Of a DNA stretch of 64,000 nt, positions 56,501-64,000 are shown in pieces. Source of the DNA: Fulvia fulva (Eukaryota > Ascomycota > Dothideomycetes > Mycosphaerellales > Mycosphaerellaceae); the NCBI RefSeq assembly GCF_020509005.1, contig NC_063012.1:1550001-1614000 (forward strand), given 5' to 3'. Position 1 is the stretch's first letter; every line of letters starts with the position of its first letter. The notes beneath the pieces were generated by a model. It worked only from the letters and a program-made list of their open reading frames with translations. It did no database searches and was not told where the DNA came from. The translations under genes and the position numbers were made by a program.

Positions 56501-57885
56501 CTGCAGTACCGCGGCACTCGTCCGTGGGAGAGGAGTCGAAGGGCGTCAAGCAGACGAAAGCAAAGGTTCGTAACAGTACGAAGCGTCCTTAGATTTGAGA
56601 GCTAACATTTTCCCAGGGACCAGATCAGACTGAGTCGCTCAGCGTCTTCAGCAGCAAGACGAAGACGAAGCGAAAGGCCTCGAAGCCCACAAAGACCAAA
56701 GGCTCAATCAAGGGCAAGCCATCTACGTCAGATGGGTTCGCGAGTCCAAGTTCAGCGCCGAGTCGTGTGACCAGCGACGCAGCTACGCCAGCTCCCCAGG
56801 ACCAACCATTACAAGGTCAGGTGCCATTGCAAGCAGCTGCAGTACGGGAGTCGGTCGACGCGCCACGACCGTATCCCGAGCAGTCTGTCCACGAAATGGT
56901 GACAGCAAAGGCCGCTGTGTCTGCGAGCGAAGTGACATCACCTACTTCAGTGCCGACGACCAAAGCGGCTCGCCGAGGTACTCTTGGTACGATCATGTCT
57001 TGGGTTAAGGGCGGCTCTCAGCCAATTCAGAACGTCGCCAATGGTAGTGATGCAGACAGCAAGATCGAAGAGCAAGGACCAGAACAGCATGACTCTGCTA
57101 ACGCCAGCACTATACCAGCGACTACTGCTGACGTTGGCGGCCCAGACCGTCAAGCTCAAGGCGACACTCTCGAGTCTGTGGGCCTGGGCATATCCGGTGG
57201 TGCTACTGATGGCCAAGCTGCTGAGGCTCAATCGAAGAGCAAGAAGAAGAAGGCTAAGTCGAAGAGCAAGAAGGAGCCTCAGGCGGAACTTACAGCAGGC
57301 GATGTTTCTCGCACCGGAACGGATGTGGCCATGCCCCTGTATGAGTATCCAGAGGGTGATGCGCGTAGAACCGACAGCTCTGCTTCCAGTGACAGCCTCT
57401 CCAGCAGAATGGTCAAAGCAGCACAGGAGGCACAGAAGGGAACGCGCGTGATTGAGCCGAAGCCAATGCGTAAGACGCATAAGCGATCGGCAAGCAACAA
57501 GGTTGCCTCACAGGACAGCGCGGAGCAGTCGACAGCGTCAGCTGGGAGCAATCGGCGAGCATCCAAAGGCGTGAGTGCTATCCTAGCCGGGCGGAAGGCA
57601 CCTTCCCCAGGCTACCTCATCTTACTTGTCGGCCCTCGTGCTGATTTTAAGCAGGGCGTTGAGCATATGCTCCTAACCGAGCGCATTGAAGATGTGACAG
57701 ATCTGGGTGAGACTGAGACAGATGTCACTGATCCCAAGGTGTTCGACAGCAAGAGCAAGAAAGCAGATGCAAATGACAGAGTCAGCCCAGAGGTTGAGGA
57801 GATGCGAGCTCGGCTGAACAAGCTTCACCAGAAGGAGCTGGAGGTGAAGCAGAACAAGGGCAAAGAGAAGGCAGATGTTCAGTAG
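53545..57885 (+). CDS. 1429-residue RNA-recognition-motif protein, mostly disordered
   Basis: Two exons are read, 53545-56565 and 56617-57885, joined over a 51-bp intron (56566-56616) with a GCTAAC branch site. The N-terminal 130 residues are folded-looking (SQRLIAEESHKWCAAFPWDYPK, FLLQYFTSSELHVHSPKF). A Gln/Pro/Gly/Asn-rich low-complexity part follows, with RGG-like GKRGYGGSMRGRGS. An RRM lies at about residues 558-655 (TKLVVFDAPADIDEDKIKAFFGQWGEV, FNIWITFATAAEARKCL). The C-terminal half is Ser/Lys/Glu-rich, with two runs of Lys-Lys-Ser (KKKPKGGKKKKSKKN and KSKKKKAKSKSKKE). Such low-complexity proteins with RRMs often occur in RNP granules (inference). I do not recognise a named orthologue. 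Confidence 0.8.
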
Positions 57886-58526
57886 TCGAGTGAAGGAGTC
57901 GGGAGCTTTGGCGTTGTGAGTACTCTGATATCGGGGCGAAGGGGTTGGTTGAGCGTTGGACTTAGTAGTTAGTGCGATAGCAATAATATTGGGCGAAAGT
58001 GTTTGCGCCTATGGAGTCGCGCTGTGCATAACGCTCTCGGCTTTTTGACGGTCGGCACAGTCGTAGGCGTCAGGTAACAAGGCATGTTTCGATGTGCTCG
58101 CCTTGTATGCGATCCGCAATTGTTCAAGGAAAGCCTTTGCGGAAGCAGTTCCACGTGATGTTCAAACGTGATGTTCATACGTGATGTTCATACATGAAGC
58201 ACGACGGAAAGACAGCACGGCCACACTTCTAATCTTCAAGCAACTTTCATAACCATTTCAATGATTTCTGTGGGCCACTCTCGAGAACATGAAGACCATA
58301 AAGGACACACCCTTTCCCATTTCAGAACGCCCCGATATTTGCATGTTCCCGCCGCGCGACCTTGACCACGCTTTCGATGCCTGCCATCACATGCAGTTGT
58401 GGGCGATCTTCATCCATCGTTTGTTTTCCCGTGTCTATCACCCACACATGCGAAAGCTAGCCTTCGAGTCGTGTCCATTCGTTGCCCTCCACTTCCCGTC
58501 CCGCTCATCGCGTTCGTGCTTGTCGT
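57886..58526. other. convergent intergenic space, RRM gene / eS30
   Basis: Two genes meet tail to tail. It holds the two 3' UTRs and a three-unit tandem repeat listed separately. Confidence 0.45.
58153..58191. repeat. three tandem 13-bp units ACGTGATGTTCA[AT]
   Basis: Units at 58,153-58,165, 58,166-58,178 and 58,179-58,191 differ at one base. A partial fourth unit (ACATGA) follows. Each contains an ACGTGA core. Confidence 0.9.
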
Positions 58527-58786
58527 TTATGAGGTTGGGTTGGGGTTCATCTTGCGCTTGCCGCCGGTCATGGTGACGTTTACGAATCGGCGGGTGTATG
58601 TGATTCTCTTCTTGGCGCGGCCCTTGGGGGTCTTCTTCTTCTCTTGTGGCTCGACCTGTTGGTGTCCCGTCATGTTAGGTTCTGCTCGTCCTCCGCTGTC
58701 TCGGGCAATCGGGTGGTGTTTCGTACCTTTGGAGTCTGCGACTTGACCTTACCGGCACGGGCGAGGGATCCGTGCACTTTACCCAT
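58527..58786 (-). CDS. RPS30: 40S ribosomal protein eS30
   Basis: This is a small structural protein of the cytosolic 40S subunit. Two exons are read: 58786-58727 ([20 protein letters not shown]) and 58655-58527 ([20 protein letters not shown] through [12 protein letters not shown]), joined over a 71-bp intron. The product is 62 residues, as in yeast Rps30, with no ubiquitin-like fusion in front. The gene is divergent from the CREG-like gene, 395 bp away. Confidence 0.96.
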
Positions 58787-59181
58787 GATTGCGGTTGTGC
58801 TGGGTTCGAGATGTGTGGTTTTCTGTGGTGGCGAATGAAGGATTAGCGGTGCGCTCGTGCGGACGGGCGGAAGTTGGCGAGTGGGCGGGATGTGGTGTCG
58901 ATGGTGACATCGAGGTGTTCGGATGGGACTCACGGCGTCGTTGATGGAACTGCGGTGGTTAGTGGTGTCGCTGGCGAGGGAGTGATGTCGTGGATGATCG
59001 AATTATCGCAGGTGTCAAAGCTCGTCTTGGCGGAAAGCGGCGAGTCACAGCTTCCCTTCCCGTGCTTTCGGCTGCTCGGCTCACTAAGCGAGATCATCTG
59101 ATAAGAGATCATGTACACCATCAACATGTTTCCCTCGACTGCTTACCCGCCTCTGTAGTACTGCATTGCATTTCGCCCATC
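58787..59181. promoter_or_regulatory. divergent promoter region, eS30 / CREG-like
   Basis: This 395-bp space between outward-read genes must hold the ribosomal protein promoter, and probably an untranslated first exon for one of the two genes. Confidence 0.45.
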
Positions 59182-59985
59182 ATGAAATCTCTCATCCTAA
59201 TAAGCACACTGTTGAGCGTCGTCTCGGCCAGATCCTCACCACAACGCCCAGCACCTCCCTCACACCATGTCTTCTCGAATCCACCAGCCCACGATGAAGG
59301 CTACCGAATACCCACACTCCGCGAGTCTGCAGCGATGGCCAGAAAGATCATGCACCTGAGCACCATCGGCGACCTCGTCTCTGTCTTCCCCGAGCAAACC
59401 CACACCAACGAACTCGACGCGCAAGAGAACAGACCCGCAGACATAGCAGGCAGTCCAATCGGCTTGATGGAATACTACGCCGACTGCGATCCTCTGAGCG
59501 GAAACCCGATCCTGCTGGCCATAAACATTGCAACACCATACAAGAACTACAATCAAGGGTCCAATATAAGTCTTGGGATAAGATGGTGGCCGATCGAGAA
59601 GAACCACTATTCTCTCTGGACAAGTGATGACGACGAGGACATTCCCACGCCACATACGCCTGCTGCGCTTCCACGGTTCTCCCTGCACGGGCGACTTGAA
59701 AGATTGTCTGAGGAGAGGCTGAAGGATGGGAAGATTCGGGAGTGCTTCCTGCGTGCTCATCCAGATTCGATATGTTGGCAGCCCGGCAATGAGATATCCC
59801 ACGAGAGCGAGTATGTTCAGCTTGTTGTAGATCACGTATATTGGTTTGGTGGATTTGGAGATCGTGCACGGATTGGCTGGCTGTCTATCGAGGACTGGAG
59901 GAATTTGACGATGGAAGAGGTCATCAAAGCCAAGTTGCCAGGCGAGAAGAAGGCAAAGCCTAGCTGGTGGCGGGAGTGGTTGTAA
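59182..59985 (+). CDS. Secreted CREG-like flavin split-barrel protein
   Basis: One exon encodes 267 residues. The ATG at 59,182 is chosen because a signal peptide (MKSLILISTLLSVVSA) follows; the open frame continues upstream without secretory character. The family block is PTLRESAAMARKIMHLSTIG, then SPIGLMEYYADCDPLSGNPILLAINIA in two parts, and a region of NISLGIRWWP. It ends in a WREWL tail. CREG proteins share the FMN-binding split-barrel fold of pyridoxamine-phosphate oxidases but often lack flavin. In animals they are secreted or lysosomal glycoproteins. One N-glycosylation site (NISL) is seen. The role in fungi is not established. Confidence 0.8.
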   Translation: MKSLILISTLLSVVSARSSPQRPAPPSHHVFSNPPAHDEGYRIPTLRESAAMARKIMHLSTIGDLVSVFPEQTHTNELDAQENRPADIAGSPIGLMEYYADCDPLSGNPILLAINIATPYKNYNQGSNISLGIRWWPIEKNHYSLWTSDDDEDIPTPHTPAALPRFSLHGRLERLSEERLKDGKIRECFLRAHPDSICWQPGNEISHESEYVQLVVDHVYWFGGFGDRARIGWLSIEDWRNLTMEEVIKAKLPGEKKAKPSWWREWL

Positions 59986-60138
59986 GAGTGGTATGAGATC
60001 ATGAGTACACGAACATATTCAACAGCGGGTGCATACGGGTCGGGCGTTATGATAGAGCTTTCAGGTGGCATGTGGCACATATCATTGTTATACTGCATGG
60101 CGAAGTGACCCGCATTGCTAAGGTCAATCACAACTCTT

Positions 60139-62263
60139 TCAAGCGTGTCCTATACCGATCCTCCGTAATGTCTCCCGAGCAGTCGTCAGCTTCAGCCCGA
60201 TGCGAGCATCCAGCTCGAAGCTTTCCCATCGCTCAACCAGTGTAAGCTCGTTACTGCATTCCTGCAACTTTGCCCTGTCTCCGTCTTGACCACCGGCTTC
60301 TTGCCAATGACAAACGCCCTTTTCATAATGCCCAACAGGAAGCGACCAGTTGTCGGCGTGCGGACAAGCTTTGATCTGCGCGAGATCATGGCAAAATACT
60401 TCCTCGGCAAGTAGGGTTTGTGCTTCGGGTAAGCGACCAAGGCAACGCAGGGTAGTGGCCTTCAGCATAGAGAGCAGAGCTCGTTCATCGACCGGCTCAT
60501 CTTTCCAATCCGGATTGAGCTTCGAATCGTCGGACCATGACAGTCGTTCCCAAGATAGCTGCAGGTGTTCGGGACTCATGCGTGGGAACCCGCTCCAGAA
60601 GTATATCATCTCTTCAAGAGGACTGACGCCAATGACCTCGACCTCATCGCGACCTTGGGCTTTTGCCTTGGCAGCCCACTTGGCGAATTTTCGCTGAATG
60701 AAGACGTCGAGGGGCAGCTGACGTGCCATGAATCGTTTCTTACCACTCTGGCTGTGAGCAGTGTGGAAGAGCTTCTTAGCCTTCTCCTTGTGGCCCGCGG
60801 CAGCCGTGGGGTCTGCGTCCCGCGTTATACGGTAAAGCTCAACGTGGCAGGCACCTGCGATGTAATAATACAGACCGTGGCTCCAGTTGTTCAGGTCGAC
60901 ACATTTAATCCATGAATCTGCACACTCCTGATAGCGGTGCAGGAACATCAATGATAGACTTGTCTCGAAAACACGGAGCGCCTCGACTTGCTTCAGAGGA
61001 GACACACCAGATCCAGTAGTCAGAAGTTCGACGGCACTTTCGAGCTTCCTATCCGCGTTGAGCATACGTGCCTCTTCCAGGATCCACATGAAGGACTTGG
61101 GGTACAACGACCGCATATCCGACAACAGCGCTCGGATCCGGGCTTCTGGGTAGGCCTCCCTGCTGTGAATATCGCACAACGCTATCGCAGCGTTGTGAAA
61201 GCCGAGAGTGATCAGACCTGCCATGCCGCCATTGATGTTATCCTTGAAAGCAGTAGCTTTCCAAAGCAATCTCAATCCGTTCTCGCGATCTCCTCTGAAG
61301 GAGAAAATTGACAGTAGCTTCGAGAAGGCCGGTGGCACCATGGATAAGAGGAGCTGAAGCAGACCGAAACACAGTGCGCTCCCAGAGTGTATGAAGATGT
61401 CGATTTCATCCCGAGACACGCTGGTGAAGTCGAGTTCATCGTGAGCTGTCTTCGCAAGTCGTGTAGGGTCGGAACTTTCTGTTGTCGGCGCCCGACTGGG
61501 CGCCTGCTCTATTGATGGTATCACTTTGCTCTTGTCTTCCAGCTTGAGATCAGCTACCTTTGGCAGATTGAGGTGACCCTGGTAGTCTGTTGGCATTGGC
61601 TGTGCATGCCCATTGACACCTTCCTGGGCGTCTTGGAAGTCCAGATCTTCATCATCGCTACCGTCTTCAGCCGGAGTCATAACACCCGAGCTCGTCGCCG
61701 TGCTCGATGCCAACGACGACTGAGAACTGGAAATATGCTTCTCGAGATATCTGTTCTCCGCCTCTACAAGCTCTTGCAAAGTACTGAACGCCTTCCTCAG
61801 CTTGTAGAACCCTCGCAAGCTTTCCGTCAAGCTCTCGTTCAAGACGCCAACCACGGCGGTCATCAATTGAGTCTCAGCATGACAGAGGGCATACTCTGCG
61901 CCGACCGGGTATATCTTGCTCTGGTGAGCAGTAGATGGATCTCGGATCGCTCTCCTTTGGTGTTCGCTGGCTGACTCCTCAGCATCCGCAAGTCGGGATG
62001 AGGCTTGTTCCATGATCTCTTTCTCGAATCCGAGGGTGGCTCGTAGGAATATCGTGGTGGCCCGCCCTAGCTACTTGAGCATTCCCGATCAGCTCTTGCT
62101 GCTTGCATAGAATTTTAGCCAGCATACCTTGTGAAAAGGAGAGGTACCTTGTGCCAGCTCCGACTCAGCACGCTCCGTTTCTAGTAGCACGTCAGTACAC
62201 GTCTCCCCCTCTGTGCTTTCGCGAGGAGTTACCATCATTAAGGATGAGGGAGGCTGAACGCAT
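60139..62263 (-). CDS. IML2/TPR39-like outer-membrane-associated TPR protein (DUF3808)
   Basis: IML2-type proteins act in lipid-droplet-linked clearance of protein inclusions in yeast. Three exons were read: 62263-62233, 62180-62128 and 62070-60139, with introns of 52 and 57 bp. They give LGRATTIFLRATLGFEKEIME and then YALCHAETQLMTAVVGVLNESLTESLRGFYKLRKAF (in parts) as the diagnostic block. Tetratricopeptide-like helices follow (LLQLLLSMVPPAFSKLLSIFSFRGDRE, SHGLYYYIAGACHVELYR). The start is uncertain. The ATG at 62,263 (MRSASLILND) is usable, but homologues have more N-terminal sequence, and an ATG at 62,400 (MAESVKGQSGVEQ) could be a first exon that I could not join in frame. The total is about 672 residues from 62,263. 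Confidence 0.82.
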
Positions 62264-62866
62264 TGCCTCTTGCACTGCGACTTCATCAGTCGCTCGTCAT
62301 GCTCACTTATGTAGGCGGGAGTCCCATACACGCATGAGGTTCATCGATAGCAGTCCGCGACTTGCTCGACGCCAGACTGCCCTTTGACGGATTCAGCCAT
62401 CCTCCAACGCGTTTCATGGCCATTGATGAGCTGCTGAGGTTGGAGGGAGTTGATTGAGCTGGACAAGTGCTCCACGTCGTCGGTCTACTGTAAGTCCGTT
62501 GTAGAACTACCAGGGAGGTTTACAGTGTCGCTCGTGCGTGTGTCCACGACAGTGGCTGCGCCACAAGAATGATAATAAGCATGACGGCATACACGTGGGC
62601 ATTCTGGGCGAGCAGCTGAAACAGAGACGCGGCTCATCATTGCATTGACGAAGCAGAAGCTGACCTGCAGTGGAGACGTTGCACTGCGGCCCGCGTGTCT
62701 TCTCCGTGACGGTGAGGCTTGAGCATTCCGCCGGGCAACACTCGTCCAAGCCATCGAACACACCTTCCATCACACTTGGCATCGATATTGATAGCGAAGC
62801 CGCACAGATTGGCTCGGAAAGAGAAGGTGTGATGAAGACAGCTCATTGACACCCCTCCTGCCAGAT
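62264..62866. other. intergenic between catalase-like 3' end and IML2 5' end
   Basis: Both neighbours are on the minus strand. The right part should hold the catalase-like terminator; the left part should hold the IML2 promoter and perhaps its first exon. No other gene is supported. Confidence 0.45.
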
Positions 62867-63857
62867 TCACGCCTCCTCAGCTGCTCGCCGTTCCCTTCCC
62901 GACAACAAATATATCGCCGCTTGCATGTCCAGCAAGGGATCATCACTTGGCCCAATTCCATCGACTCTCGGGATCGGATCCAATATCATATGCTTCTCGT
63001 ATTTCTTGCTCTCAGCCTCCGACACCATCTCATTGAGCTCGATGGTCCCTAACTCAACGATGTCACGCTCTTCTGGCCAATGTACTGTGGCATCATCTGT
63101 CACATCTCCGTCCTGAGCGATCTGAGCTACGAGCTTGAACACGACAGGTCCTTGTGCCAAACGCGTTGGTAGCTCCTCGTACAGATAGGACTCCGACTTT
63201 GTGGCCAGGTCAGACTCCGATAGGACCGAGAACTCCTCTGGCACGACTCGGTACCGGATGGAGGTCTCCTTCCCTTCGCCGGAGATCAGCTTGAATGCAT
63301 TGACGGCATAGTACTTCTCTGTAGCGAAGCTGGTAGGTGATGGTTTAGGGTCGTTTACGAACGCAGCTGCAGCAGGGTTCTCTTCGAGGAACTTCCCAAT
63401 CGTGCCACCGCCAATGGCACCCAATAGCTCGAGAAAACCCTCGCCCGTGCGAACTGGAAAGAATGCAGTCGAGTGCGCGATGATATCGGTATGCCGATGA
63501 CCGTCGTCGCTCAAAACGAACCTGATCCCCATGCCACGAGGATTTGCATCGCCGCTCGTGTCTGGGATGTTTGGGAGGCCGGTGGCAGATGAAAAGCGCA
63601 CTACTACTGGTGTTTCTGAGCTGTGGAAGTGTGGTGCCTTGGACAGCTCCGCTGCGCGTGTGCTGGGCTCGAACGCTCCTTTGACGAGTCTGCCTCGAGC
63701 GTGTGCTGCCTCATCGTCAGACGTTCGCTTACGTTACAGCAGATTGGACGATGATAGTACCTGGACGATACGCTGATGGGGTATTGAAGGCTCCCCGTAA
63801 GGTCTTGACAAGCTTATTTGCCGTCTCAACGGTCTTTTCGTTGTCTGGCAAAGGCAT
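62867..63857 (-). CDS. Catalase-like small heme peroxidase
   Basis: This is a catalase-fold heme protein of the small, peroxidase-like class. Two exons are read: 63857-63761 (MPLPDNEKTVETANKLVKTL through AYRP) and 63705-62867, joined over a 55-bp intron. The junction gives RPAHARGRLVKGAF with the distal catalytic His. The product is 311 residues, far shorter than a true catalase. Catalase features follow: VVVRFSSATGLPNIPD, SGDANPRGMGIRFVL, DIIAHSTAFFPVRTGEGF. RYRVVPEEF and the C-terminal HWPEERDIVELGTIELNEMV block are those of catalase-related peroxidases. There is no PTS1 (ends RAAEEA). It uses peroxide with an organic donor rather than dismutating it fast (family knowledge). Confidence 0.88.
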
Positions 63858-64000
63858 AGTGGAGCCACACCGTGGTCTGCCGCTAATGTTTATTCGTGCA
63901 AGCAGTGTTCAAGGCAAGCTTGAAGGCCTTTTTATACGCCATCACACAACCCTTATCACGAGCCATTCCTTGCGTGGCGTCCTGGCGGTGGAGACTTACT

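Overview
The window is nuclear DNA of a filamentous ascomycete. Spliceosomal introns of about 45 to 160 bp, with GT..AG ends and CTAAC-like branch sites, interrupt many genes. One stretch carries the strong CpA/TpG to TpA signature of repeat-induced point mutation (RIP). The gene set (a cytosolic uL13, class II DAHP synthase, a Cdh1-type APC activator, PP1, DUF1687) fits Pezizomycotina. A dothideomycete is my inference; the species cannot be fixed from sequence alone.

Layout. 0.6-8 kb: AMP-dependent acyl-CoA ligase (-), ubiquitin-like/BAG co-chaperone (-), ribosomal protein uL13 (+), and a secreted S10 serine carboxypeptidase (-) that carries a frameshift. 8-22.2 kb: a gene-poor transposon nest. 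A RIP-degraded non-LTR (LINE, Tad1-like) copy lies on the minus strand (about 10.29-14.44 kb). Next to it is a RIP-degraded LTR-retrotransposon gag region on the plus strand (about 14.44-16.88 kb). A second LINE of the same clade (16.88-21.74 kb, +) then interrupts RIP-degraded DNA and is itself almost untouched by RIP. The two composition types are opposite: the degraded DNA has almost no CpA/TpG but plenty of CpG, while the younger LINE is rich in CpA and almost free of CpG.

22.5-42 kb: a doubtful hypothetical gene, DNA polymerase kappa (+), a peroxisomal FMN 2-hydroxyacid oxidase (-), an AT-hook/BRCT nuclear protein with four ERFPGLP-type repeats (+), a HYPK-like NatA regulator (-), class II DAHP synthase (+), an amidase-signature enzyme (-), a FAT1-like very-long-chain acyl-CoA synthetase (+) and a Cdh1-type APC/C activator (-). 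Three of these (hydroxyacid oxidase SRL, amidase AKL, FAT1-like AKL) end in PTS1-type tripeptides. The last two are divergent neighbours, with a MITE-like inverted-repeat element between them.

42-64 kb: a 3.5-kb stretch with no gene I can support, a large LRR protein (+), PP1 catalytic subunit (+), a DUF1687/Fmp46-like small protein (+), a 1429-residue RRM protein (+), ribosomal protein eS30 (-), a secreted CREG-like protein (+), an IML2/TPR39-like protein (-) and a catalase-like heme peroxidase (-). Most genes are ordinary housekeeping loci. The unusual content is the transposon nest, the broken carboxypeptidase, the peroxisomal C-termini and the repeat-bearing BRCT protein. Exon boundaries below were read by eye from splice signals and frame continuity; no alignment was run.
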